From: Sesamum alatum
Taxonomy: Eukaryota; Streptophyta; Magnoliopsida; Lamiales; Pedaliaceae
NCBI GenBank assembly: GCA_034509735.1
Contig: JACGWO010000005.1
Coordinates: 30,658,479 to 30,722,478, forward strand
DNA: 64,000 nt
Direction of reading: 5' to 3'
Shown: piece by piece, positions 44,296-54,718 of the stretch
Numbering within the stretch: position 1 is the first letter of the stretch
How the letters are laid out: each line of letters opens with the position of its first letter
The notes under the pieces: model-generated
Database searches by the model: none
Told to the model about the DNA's origin: nothing
Seen by the model: the letters and a program-made list of their open reading frames with translations, nothing else
Position numbers and translations under genes: made by a program

Positions 44296-44310
44296 ACTCC
44301 CTAACCTCAT

Positions 44311-44766
44311 AAAAATTTCGAAGGTTGTCACATCGTGCATTGTTCGGGCGTAAAGTTCAGTGCATTAAATACAATTGAAATAACTTACTTGGAAGCAACA
44401 ACAATAATATGGCTCATCTCATTAGTAATTTTGTAATTGTTAATCTTTTTAAATTATCATTTTATTACTTTATAGTTTTTAATTTTAATATAATTATTAA
44501 TTAATTTTAACAAATTCAAATGTTTATTTATTCATTTTATAAATTACCGGGAATAAACTATAATATTTTATATATTGTTGTTACAAATTGTATTTATTCT
44601 ATTAAATTGTTAAATTTATTTTTGTGTGCTTCTTGTTAAATTTTATTAGGAAATTATAGTTGTTGTTAATTGAATGACATTTACTTCGATGTTTCTTTAA
44701 GTTTCTTATTCGAATATATTTTGTTGTTTTAATTTAATAATTAATATATAATGTATTAATATGCTA
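44311..44766. other. AT-rich intergenic, nothing recognised
   Basis: No gene or complete element seen. Confidence 0.45.
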
Positions 44767-45071
44767 TCTATTCTATATCTAGACTATTATATAAAATAAA
44801 TCTATTTTTTACTCATAAATGGCGGTTAATAACACCGTCACACTATTTTTTTGTAATATCAAAAATAACCCTCAACTGATAAGAGAACTGCTTTATTCAA
44901 CTTTCCAAATTTTATATTAATTGATAAATTGATTTAGTCTTTCTTTCCTTCTTTTTTTTTTTATACATGTGATGTGTTAGTTTATATATTTTACTCTTAT
45001 TTATAATATATTTTAAAGCGTAAAAAAATATTTATTACATGTACGCAGGAACGGCGTGCCACGACGGCTAG
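44767..45071 (+). mobile_element. Helitron-like nonautonomous element
   Basis: Begins TCTATTCTATATCTAGAC and ends ACGGCGTGCCACGACGGCTAG; the 3' CTAG fits the Helitron CTRR rule, with a potential short hairpin (CGTGCCACG) just inside. It lies between A (44766) and T (45072), the expected AT target. No coding region. The call rests on terminal motifs only. Confidence 0.5.
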
Positions 45072-45314
45072 TATATAAAGAAAAGATATTTCTTACTCAC
45101 AATTGGAGGATTATGACACCACGACACCAATTTTTTTGGTTATGACAATAATACCCCTAAAGTTAGTTTTCTTTTCTTTTCTTTCTTTATTTTCTTTTTT
45201 TTTTAAATGTAATGTGTCGGTTTATATATATACTTCTTATTTATATTTACAATCATTTTAAAATGTGCAATATTATTTTATATGCACGCAGGGACGGCGT
45301 GCCACGATGGCTAG
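45072..45314 (+). mobile_element. Second Helitron-like element, tandem to the first
   Basis: Immediately follows the first element and shares its interior (TTTCTTACTCACAA, ACACCACGACACCA) and its 3' end GGGACGGCGTGCCACGATGG followed by CTAG and T. The 5' TC end is not evident, so this may be a tandem or rolling-circle duplicate. Confidence 0.5.
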
Positions 45315-45680
45315 TATAATTAAATAGCACCCTATTGGTGTCTTCAATTTTATGGTCTGCTAATTTTTTTTAATAGTTTATTATTTTTTTCTTTCTTCTC
45401 AACTTCCCATTTTCTCTCATCTCAAGTTCCACATTCATTTGTCTTCTCTCATTTTTTTTAATAGTTTCTCATAATTTTTTATATTTTTATTATTTTATTA
45501 ATTTAATATATTTTTAAAATAATAATAATTTTTAAAATCTTAAATTAATTTTACACACACATTTGAGTGTATCACATATACTAATATATATATATATATA
45601 TGTGTGTGTAGTATAGTACGAATCAATTGATTTTTTCAATCTGATACAATGACCCACCCATCCAATCTGGACCAATGACC

Positions 45681-47118
45681 GGCCCATTTATATAAATATT
45701 ATATATATAAAAAATTTGCATATGTACCGTCAACGCAATAATATTGCAAAAATATGGCTTATCGCGAGTTGGACTCGCGATCAACCATTATTTTTTTTTT
45801 AAATAAAGGATGGACCCACGGTCGCTGTCTGAGGCAACGACCGTGGGTCGCTACTCCAGGCAGCAACCAAGGGTTGCTGCCTGGAGTAGCACTTGTGTTT
45901 AGTTTTTTTTATTTTTAATTTTTTTATTAAATTTTGGGCCAACAATTGTTGGTTGGCCTAAGTATATTTTTTAATATATTTTATTAATTATTAATTAATA
46001 TTTTAAATAGTAATTAATATATAATTAATATTAAGAGTAATAAATTATTATTTTAAATTCTAAATTTATTATTTAATAATATATTAATTATTTTTATTAA
46101 ATAAATATAATTATATATTTAATTACTAATAAATATATTTATTAATTAAATATGACCTATAATATTACACTGTGTATAGTAAAATAAAAAATATTATAAA
46201 GTTAGTGATAATTATAAATTATAATAATGATCATTAATTTTATAAGTATGTCAAGTTTTTAATTGATTTTAAATATAATCTATAATATTACATTATGTAC
46301 ATTGTGCCGGTGAGTTTATAATTTTTTAATTTTTTTTTTTCACATTATGCTACTGACTTTGTAAGTGACCATCAATCTCATAAGTATGTCGTTGTTATTG
46401 GTATCGAGTTCTTTTTTTTTTTTTTGTCACCTATCGGTTCTATTGGCTCATTTTATTTTTTAAACTACAGTTAACAACTATATTTTTTGAGATATTATTA
46501 AATTATTATCATAATTTATAATTATTACTAATTTTATAATATTTTTTATTTTTTGGTGACACAATGTAATATTATTAAATTTAACAAACTAAATTTGTAC
46601 AAAATATTTTCATTCGATAAGTTTCCAAGTTGGTTCATGCTCAATTCCTTTACTTAAGGAAAAAAAAGTATTTGAGTTTGAAGTAATTCTATTTATTTAA
46701 TTAAAATAATTATATATTATTTATTTAAAATAAGTAAAAACATAATTAATATATTATATTATTTGAAGTAAATATATTAATTTAATTAAAATAAAAAACA
46801 TAATTATATTTATTTAATAAAAATAATATATTATTAAATAATAATAAATTTATAATTTAAAATAATAATTTATTACTATTAATATTAATTATATATTAAT
46901 TATTATTTAAAATATTAATTAATAATTAATAAATTAATAAATAAAATATATTTAAAAAAATACTTGGGCCAACCAATTGTTGGCCCAAAAATTTAATAAA
47001 AAAATTAAAAAATAATAATAAAGACAAGTTCCAGGCAGCGACCCTTGGTCGCTGATTGGAGTAGCGATCCACGTTTGCTGTTTTTTTTTATATATATAAT
47101 ATTTATATAAATGGGCCA
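45681..47118. mobile_element. MULE-type foldback element, 1,438 bp, perfect 9-bp TSD
   Basis: Arms of several hundred bases are inverted copies: GGCCCATTTATATAAATATT at the left and its mirror at the right, then blocks around GTCGCTGCCTGGA and GGGCCAACAATTG. The perfect 9-bp TSD CCAATGACC (45672-45680 and 47119-47127) indicates Mutator. The arms contain local palindromes (GACCCACGGTCG...CGACCGTGGGTC). The centre is nearly pure A/T. No ORF. Confidence 0.93.
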
Positions 47119-47364
47119 CCAATGACCCACCCTTAAACATTACAAAAAAGATTAAATGTAATATCATTATCTACCAAAGAATACATCATTCATTTCATAA
47201 AACTTCATTCTTTTTTGAGGGAAAGACCAAAATATTATTGCTTAGAGAGTAAATGTGCAAAAGCACAACCCAAGAATTTGGGACATATCCACACTACTAA
47301 AACTACTCTACTCCTATCACACAGCCACAATAAAGGGTCTAGAGCTTTAATTTTCATCCTCCAC

Positions 47365-47550
47365 GTACCAGAAATTCTAATTCAGACCTGATTCAATCGA
47401 ACTTAAATCAATTATATAATAAATGCAATATATTTGGTGTAATTAATGTACAGTTAAGAAAAAATGACCAATCACATAGCAAGTATATCACACTTGCTTT
47501 ATAATTGATTTGGTTCGATCAAATCTGATCCGAAATTTTTTTTTCCAATA
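47365..47550 (-). repeat. Dispersed repeat, second copy of the 21905-22545 family
   Basis: On the minus strand CGGATCAGATTTGATCGAACC, AAGCAAGTGTGATATACTTGC, TGTGATTGGTC and ATATATTGCATTTATTATATAATTGA align in order with the copy in the RIQ intron. No terminal repeats or TSD identified. Confidence 0.6.
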
Positions 47551-47603
47551 AATCAATCATCATACAACCATTACTACACACCACACACATTCATACCATC
47601 AAT

Positions 47604-47867
47604 CTAGCAACAATCACCCAAGTAACCATCACCGTTGCTCCGTCTCCATTCCTTCCCATCATAAATAGCTCTCCGGCCGCCGCTCCCAACTGCACCGCTA
47701 AGCCCGGTAGCACGATCACCATCTCCTCTTCCCGGCAATAAGTTCCTATGATACACATCATCCAGAAGATAATCGAACAGCACTATCGCACCGCCGGAGG
47801 GCTCGCAGTGTCCAGAAACCGTGGCAACAGGTGCACCGCAACACCCCCATGTGTTGAGCAACACCAT
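47604..47867 (-). CDS. Candidate small ORF, 87 aa, unrecognised
   Basis: From ATG at 47867 the frame encodes a Gly- and Arg-rich protein: WGCCGAPVATVSGHCEPSGG, IVLFDYLLDDVYHRNLLPGR, then a glycine-rich GLSGAVGSGGRR stretch, ending GDGYLGDCC. The sequence is clearly richer in G+C than the flanks and has no low-complexity repeat, which favours a real or recently real gene. An overlapping frame (47758-48096) is open for 112 codons and starts with a hydrophobic segment, so a spliced or frameshifted gene is possible. Stops on the plus strand are more frequent. I know no family with this pattern. Confidence 0.3.
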   Translation of the reverse strand: MVLLNTWGCCGAPVATVSGHCEPSGGAIVLFDYLLDDVYHRNLLPGRGDGDRATGLSGAVGSGGRRAIYDGKEWRRSNGDGYLGDCC

Positions 47868-48409
47868 TCCGTAAAACCATTCTCAAGCCATTCCGAAAAC
47901 ATCTAGCCCGTCCTCTCCAGAAAAGATGGCTGAACAAACAAAATAAGTAGACTGCAAATAGAATCAAACTCACGTGAAAATTTTCAAATCCGTAAACATC
48001 AAACTCAGGTGCTTGAAAAAACATGATCACCATTTTTTCAAGATGCAGAAGGAATGAGATGATGAAGCTCAAACTAATGATAACCCTTTTCTCCATTTCA
48101 AATAAGATTGTGTGGTATAAGTGGAAGCTGTGGGCAGATTATAAGTGAGGAAGAATGAGCATATGCAATGACTAAGAATGGCATATGCAGTGAATCTGAA
48201 GGCAGTGAGGATATATGTAAAAAACAAAAGCTTCAGCCGGTCAATTGTTAAAGCATGGATTAGTAAATGAACTCTATCTTTATCATTGTTATGAAAATTC
48301 ATGATCTCAGTCGTATTGTCTTTGTCTTAATTTTCTCGCAATCAAGAATAAGTGAACTCTAGTTTTATAATATGTTTTTCTATAAAAATCCATGGTTTAA
48401 CACGGGAAA

Positions 48410-48590
48410 AATCACTTTTTTGGTCTTATATCTTAGGACATTTTTTGATTTGGTCCCATTTATTGCATTTGTCTCACATTTAGTCTCATTTGTTCAATTT
48501 TTTTTTCTCAAATTTGGTCCCAAATAATATTTTTCGTCAAATTATTAATGGAGCAAGCCCTGTCTACATACAGACATATCTAAATATCCC
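48410..48590. repeat. Partial foldback-type repeat
   Basis: The phrases TTTTTTGGTCTTAT, TGATTTGGTCCC and AAATTTGGTCCC resemble one arm of the GGTCC-type foldback MITEs on the right side of the window. The other arm is absent; the next sequence belongs to the LTR element. Confidence 0.4.
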
Positions 48591-49210
48591 TCTTCAAAAG
48601 CAGGGCACTTACGCCTTCTAGCAGGTGTTCCTAAAATTATATCTTTCTAAAAACTACCATGCATTCGCAGGTTCAAAAGGGTACAGACCTCCAATAGAAG
48701 TGCAAGAAACATGCAGTGGGTCTCAGACCCTCATCACCAACACACAAAACAGAGGCGACAAGCCCTTCACAACAAGACAATTTTGCGGACGAAAGAAGAA
48801 CTAGCATTAAAAGACCCCCAAGCCAAACCGGCCACAGGGGCAGGCAACATCATCCAAAATAATGAAAAGAAAAAAAAAAAGAAAGCAAGTAAATTGTTTC
48901 ATCCCCATCACGGAGGATAAGCAGAAAAGTAAATTGTTTTCAGAAGAGGGGGTACAGATCATTCATTTTTCCCCACAGACGGGATCTTCTCAGTTTCCTC
49001 CATGGGCTCAAGCTCTGTGGAAGGGGATCAACCTCAGCAGGACCTGGAAGGAGGGCCAGTATTGCCTCAGAGGGCTATTCCTCAAAGGCCTCCACCTCTG
49101 CGCCTTCCTGCCTGGGAACCCGGACCTTCTCCATTACAGTGTCCAGCAGATGATCCAAATCACATTCTGCAAGGAAATTTCTAGCCGTATCATTCAATAG
49201 TCTAAGGACT

Positions 49211-51322
49211 CTAGATAAAATAGAAGTCAACATAGTGGCTCAATTGAGGGAGGAGGTGCGAAAGGGTTTGGAGCATTCTGCAGGGTAGCATCAAAATCCA
49301 AGAAGGTGGGCTCTGTCCCCTCTGGGGGATAAACATGGGCTGCGAACTGCTACCGGCAGGCCTGGAACCCATAATGCAAGAACTCCCAGCAATAGTGGCC
49401 ACCTCCTTCTGGAAGTTATCAGACTTCTTATAATCCTTGAAGCGGCTCTCCTAATAACTGGCTAGGAAGTTCAGTCCCTCTTTCGAATTACGGAATTCCC
49501 GGCAAGCCCGATCTGTTGCGTTCTCCAGAGCGTCCACCTAATCTTTTGACAAAGACATGAAGTCCTAATGAAGTTTCTTCATGTCCCTCTCAGACTCGTG
49601 GAACTTCTCCCAGGCCTCATTCCTCGACCATTTCAGCTTGGTCAGCTCTGCAGCCATCCGCTCCTCCAACTTCTTCCTCTGCCCGTCTACCGGGGGAGGG
49701 TGGGCATTTCCCAGGAGTGACTCAATAGTCCCCCCACTAAGGTTGCCACCTGCACTCAACATCCATACAAACATCCATCTCAAGACAAGCTTGTAAAAAC
49801 GCCCAAGGAAATTATAAAAAGAAAGAATATACCTTCAAAACGTGGTATGATAGGACACTGTCCATATCCTCCCTGGAGTATGAGTCCATGGATCGCCTGT
49901 CTGTGGGGAGCACCATTCCCTTAAGAGCTCAGGGAAGAGCCCCGATTCTCCTTCTCTCTCTTTCAAGATCGACTGGTAGGTGTACACCCCCCATTCAGGA
50001 ACGAACCTCTGGCGGCGAGGAGAAGAACTCCCTGGGGGAGTAGGCACAGTAGGAGGGGGAGTGGCTGCCCTATGAAGACCTCCTGGAGGAGGCTGGCTAG
50101 AGGACGCTCCCTTTGCTCTTTTTGAAGAACCCCTCTTCTGAGCAGGGACAGTCTGCTTCCCTCTTGCATCGCTTGTAGTCCCTTCAGGAGTTCAGGTAGC
50201 AGAAGGGGTCCCCGCCGGGCTACCAGGGGCACTATCTCTTAAATTCTTCGCAAACATGATGACTTCTGCCACAAAAAGAGAATCAAAAGTCAAACACACC
50301 TTATGTCAATGAGAATAATGTAGCAAGGAATCAAGAGGTACGCATGGGTTCCTCTAGAGGGACCTCCTTGGGACTCAGCCCAAACCAGGAGAGGAGCCTC
50401 TCATCAATCATCTCCCTGATAGCATAGGGGTGCTGGTTCAACTCGCCCACAATGGAAGAGAAAGCAGTTGGACGTTCATTTATCGAGAAAGAAGGGACGA
50501 TAAGAGGATCCATGATCCATTGACAGGGGAAGGACCAAGGCCTAGGGGGCGGAACAAAGACGAAGGTCCTTTCCAATGCTTGGGAGTGCTGGGGGCTGGC
50601 AGAAAACTAAAACCTTAATGAGGGACGAAATGAAAGACTCTTGGCTCTGACCTCTTCAGGCAAAAGCAAAAAAAAAAAAAAAAAAAATGGTCACTGGTAA
50701 TGTGCACCTCATTATAACTCAAGTTCATGGCAAAGCTAGCAAGGCAACTGAAGGAATTCGGACTCAACTGGTTCAAGGGGAGCTGGTACAAGTTAGACAC
50801 ATCCTAATAGAAGGTGGCACGGGAAACCCAACACCTACCCGTAACTGGGCCAAGAAAAAACTTAAACATCCTCTAGGAGAATGCTCAGGCACATCAACGG
50901 GAGAAGGGATATAAATATCAAAATCTTGGGGTATGCCAAATTCCTCCCTCAAGGCAACAACATTAGGGAAGAAAGCGGATCGACCTACCTCAGCGAGGCT
51001 CACCCCCCATTCCTTCCTCCTCCGCTCGGACATTGCTCTCGCCTCTCCTGGGGAGGAACCCTCTGCTCGTCGTCTCCTACCTGGCTTTCCCCCTCAGAAC
51101 CCTCGATCTCCTCTTCCTCCTCTCCTCCTCCTCGTCCTCCTCTTCCGGCTCATCTATCATATATCTAGAAGGTCTTGTAAGTTGCCTAATGCTCCACCTC
51201 GGACATCGTGGGCGGCCGCCATGGCCCGCGCCCCCAGAAGTGGCCTCAGAGGGATCATCGCCTATGTACCTCACCCCCACATAAGGTACAGACTCATCAG
51301 AAGGGGTAGAAGAAGAAGACAT
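49211..51322 (-). pseudogene. Antisense ORF of the LTR element (plant transposon protein type), broken
   Basis: Minus-strand fragments in order: a Ser/Glu-rich N-terminus with EPEEEDEEEERRKRRSR (51322-51077), MSERRRKEWGVSLAEVG with LREEFGIPQDFDIYIPSP and LSFFLAQLRVGVGFPVP (51033-50773), NLYQLPLNQLSPNSF with FFCLKRSEPRVFHFVP (50800-50615), MDPLIVPSFSINERPTAF and ERLLSWFGLSPKEVPLEEPM (50576-50331), then a C-terminal coiled-coil-like part KLEERMAAELTKLKWSRNEA (49783-49565). Proteins of this layout are common in plants and usually annotated as putative plant transposon proteins of unknown function. Several frameshifts and stops separate the pieces, and an A run at 50672-50688 lies within it. Confidence 0.65.
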
Positions 51323-51916
51323 TATTGTCCCAAAAAGAAGAAGAAAACAGCAGAAAAAACAGCAAGAGGAAGATAAACTTACAGGTTATGAAGGCTTCGG
51401 TTCTATCTTTCAAAATACGTGGGGAAAAGAGGAATGAGGCAAGAGGAGGCCCTTATGGGCATGGTTATAAGGGCGAGAGGGGAGAAGATGCAGTTACCTG
51501 GAGGAACGTGTAGGTAACATCCCCCCCCCATTGGGCGGTTACAAGACAAACGTGGGCGACTATCAAAAAACCGCCCCCTATATCAAGCGTGTGAGGTCAC
51601 ATGCCCACATCCCAAGGCGTTTAAGCACCAGAAACGTCAAATCAGCCCTAGCCATCATTGTTGGGCTACGGCTAGGGCCTCGAGGCCTGCGAAAGTCGCC
51701 AGTCCTTCCTTAATGACGAAGGAGGCTTCGCATCCCAAGAAAAGACATGGTTGACTTTCCTGGCGGTAGGGAAGGCCTCACTCTCGGAAGGCAGAAGGAC
51801 AGAGAAACTAGGATGGCCTTGCCCCTGGAGAAGGGGGTCCCATCTATAGGCCTCCAGGAAGACTCCTACTCTGAGGGGGAGTGAGGGACTTCCCTCCCCC
51901 TCAGAGTGGGGGGGAC

Positions 51917-52622
51917 TGATTAATATGCTCCAAAAGGCTGGCCCATAATCACGGCCGATATACTAGGAGGATCCACTCAAAAGACATGAGCCCAAGAGAA
52001 TGACCTAGTAGCCTCCCAGACCCACCTGAAAAACCCAACACTAGCGCACTCAAAGAAGCAGGCTAGGCTCTCCTCAAAGGGAGGGAGCAAGGCCTATGTA
52101 AAGGAATAAAGCCCATTCGGGCCCAAGAGGAAAGACCTATGGAGAAAGGACTTATGGAAGAAGAGATAGACATAGTCAAGGAACTTGGATAAGGATTATC
52201 CAAACACTCCCTCGTATCTAGGGCGAACCTTGCAATCGCCTCCCCTTTTTTAGGAGGCCAGTCCTGATAGGACTCTAGGGAGGCGTCAGTCAAGCCCACA
52301 AAGAGTCCTAGCCCCTCAGAATTCTCCTTCCTCAAGGAGCGTCCCTATAAATACCAGCCCTATTTGTTGGACAAGTAACGTCTCTCTACTCTCTAAATCT
52401 TCGAATTTCTATTTGAATTATACTTGGTACACGTTATGCTCATTATTATCACTAATTCCTTTTCGCATTCAAGCTTGTTTATTCCAAAAACTATTTACTG
52501 ATTTGAGCGTTGGAGTGCTAACGTTTTTTTTGCAGATTCCGTGTCTAAAGTCATAAAAATCCAGGCCCACTCCGTTCGAGTATAAGAAAACAACTTTGAT
52601 TGGACACTTTTTGCTCACATCA
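51917..52622 (+). repeat. 3' LTR, 706 bp
   Basis: Starts TGATTAATATGCTCC and ends TTTTTGCTCACATCA. Contains CCCTATAAATACCAGCCC (about 52344-52361), a plausible promoter. The preceding purine tract and the lack of a primer-binding site after it indicate the 3' rather than 5' LTR. Confidence 0.65.
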
Positions 52623-53483
52623 AAAAGAATATTTACAGTTTATATTGATTAATGTGCATTTATTTTTATTTTGATTTATTGATATCCACAACAACAAAAG
52701 ATACCATTAGCGACAAAATATCAACCAACATCAAAGTTGTCATTAAAAATAGGGTTAAAAGTAGACATCCCCCAACCTTTGGGTCGTTTCGCACTTTACC
52801 CCCAACCAGTTTTTTTTTTATAAGTCACCTCCCAACCTTTGCATTTTCCGGAGAATAATAATGGAATATTCCATCTTCGTGATAACATGCGCCTTATGGT
52901 GATTTTAGGTTGGATTAAATTGTAATTTCACACCAGAATTTAAAAAAAAATCAAAAAATCAAAAATCAAGAAGGTCTTCTTCTTCAATCACCATAGCACA
53001 TTCTTCTTCGACAAAAGAGCAGTGAACCCTTCAAAAAACTTGTCTCAAATTCTGGAAAATGGCAATGCGAGAGCAATTTCCTCTAGCAGAAGCAAAGAAA
53101 ATAGTATTTTCATACAAAGACGACCCTGAGTAGACAAATGTAACACAATCCCAGGAAAAAAAAAAGACATTAAAAAAACCTAGAAATCAAACTCAAAACC
53201 AGATAAATTATATATGAAATTGAACTAAATAAACAAACACCCAAAATACAAAATCTTCCAAAAAATCATTATCATCAAAGGCAGAATTCCGCCAACAACA
53301 AAAGATCAAGAACAATGTACTCTCCAAAAACATAAAAATCCACTAATTTCAAGTTTTTGTCACCACCCTCCCAGTCGCAGAATCCCCGTCCCGCTGTCAC
53401 CGATTTTTCCTCGACCTCCTTATAATACCCGGATCATCTTCCCCGCGTCAATTTCTCAAATTACCCTCTCTACTCCAAATGGG

Positions 53484-53820
53484 TGGCAAAATTACACTTT
53501 TGGTTCAAAATTGGGAATTTTCGACACTTTTGGTCCCGCGCTTCTTGAAATGACCAATTTAGTCTGAAATTAGAAATTTTCGACACATTTGGTCCTACTA
53601 ACGGCGAGATGTTTGTCGTTAATATTTTTTACAGAAATCGTCTAATGGGACCAACTGTGTCGAAAATTCTCGATTTTGGGACTAAATTGGTCATTTTAGG
53701 AAGCGTGGGACCAAAAGTGTCAAAAATTCTCAATTTTGGAACTAAATTGGTCATTTCAGGAAGCGCGGGACCAGAAGTGTTGACCCCCCAGTCCTATGGG
53801 ACCAAAAGTGTAATTTTACC
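53484..53820. mobile_element. MULE-type foldback MITE, perfect 9-bp TSD
   Basis: The inverted ends AAAATTACACTTTTGGT and ACCAAAAGTGTAATTTTACC, with TSD CCAAATGGG at 53475-53483 and 53821-53829. The right arm contains a 59-bp tandem duplication (GGGACCAA...GTGTC...TTGGTCATTT...GGAAGCG). Confidence 0.9.
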
Positions 53821-53923
53821 CCAAATGGGTCCTTCTTTTACATCACACTGATTGCAATCAAAACCCATCTTTTTTTTCCCCATGGCTTCCTCATTTCTTC
53901 GATCCCCATCGTCATCTTCACCA

Positions 53924-53927
<4 letters not shown>

Positions 53928-53981
<54 letters not shown>
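53928..53981. repeat. (GA)n microsatellite
   Basis: An uninterrupted GA tract of about 50 bp followed by imperfect GAGA sequence and a G run at about 54032-54042. The adjacent low-complexity frames are not genes. Confidence 0.95.
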
Positions 53982-53984
<3 letters not shown>

Positions 53985-54043
53985 TTACAGAGGAAAGAGA
54001 GAAAGATGACAAAGTGAGGAGAAAGAGAGAGGGGGGGGGGGGG

Positions 54044-54165
54044 TAAATTGTTCCATTTTAAAAAATACGGAGAGGTAAATTGATTCATTTTAAAAAAATA
54101 CGGAGAGGTAAATTGATTCATTTTAAAAAAAATACAGGGAGGTAAATTGTTATTTTATTTTTCAT
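54044..54165. repeat. 43-bp tandem repeat (GGTAAATTG..TTCATTTTAAAAAA)
   Basis: Three consecutive units contain GGTAAATTG(T/A)TTCATTTTAAAAAA-type sequence followed by ATAC(G/A)G(A/G)GAG. Related to 36540-36840. Confidence 0.8.
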
Positions 54166-54220
54166 AAGGGGGTAATTTGCACATTTGCAATACCATAAGA
54201 GGGTTGCTTGCATTTTTCCC

Positions 54221-54221
<1 letters not shown>

Positions 54222-54262
<41 letters not shown>
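54222..54262. repeat. (GA)n microsatellite, second tract
   Basis: About 40 bp of GA repeats inside the inverted-repeat element. Confidence 0.95.
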
Positions 54263-54266
<4 letters not shown>

Positions 54267-54718
54267 AGAAATGTTGTGGATGTTTTTTTCTTCAATTTAC
54301 TTTGTTTCTTTTAATTGGGTTGTGAAATTACAACTTTATCCAATTTTTAATCACCATAAAGCACGTATTTTCACGCAGATGGAATACTCTATTATTATTT
54401 TTCGAAAAGTGCCAAGTGCTACAAAATGCAAAGGCTGGGAGGTGACTTGTAAAAAAAAAGATTGGTGATGAAGTAATCAATTAGTACTGACACATTCATG
54501 TTTTAATGCACAATATTTTGTCGCTGATCTTGCTAGTGATACTTTTCGTAAAATAGTTGTTACTTTTAAAACTATGAAACACATTATCAGAACATCAAAT
54601 TTCAGAAACTAGCAATATAGTAATGTCAAGAAAGATAAAGTACACTTACAAATAATTCAATTCATTAATGACAGATTTACTTCACTTACACATACATATG
54701 CACAATATGTTGCACGCA

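Larger units (their letters stand above)
48601..52622 (+). mobile_element. LTR retrotransposon, 3' portion, with antisense ORF
   Basis: Orientation is set by a purine tract AGAGTGGGGGGGAC directly before an LTR-like segment 51917-52622 (TGATTAATATG to GCTCACATCA) with a TATAAATA box at about 52346. The upstream 3.3 kb is GC-rich relative to its neighbours and carries, on the opposite strand, fragments of a large ORF. No gag-pol domains or 5' LTR lie in the window upstream, so the element is 5'-truncated or deleted; the left limit is approximate. Tat-lineage Gypsy elements such as Grande carry such antisense ORFs, so a Tat relative is a reasonable inference. Confidence 0.6.
52802..54468. mobile_element. 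Element with ~140-bp terminal inverted repeats, carrying nested repeats
   Basis: The left arm (TAAGTCACCTCCCAACC, TTTGCATTTT, AATAATAATGGAATATTCC, TTATGGTGATTTTAGGTTGG, GTAATTTCACA) is repeated in inverse order at 54300-54468. The ends are not sharply defined and no TSD was found. The interior holds a MULE MITE (53484-53820), GA microsatellites and a 43-bp tandem repeat. The part at 52945-53400 has mixed composition and could be captured host sequence. Confidence 0.6.

Noticed and set aside
48596..52627. AAAAG at both 48596-48600 and 52623-52627 as a 5-bp TSD of the LTR element
   Set aside because: The left side has no LTR or TG end after it, and AAAAG is common in AT-rich DNA; probably coincidence.
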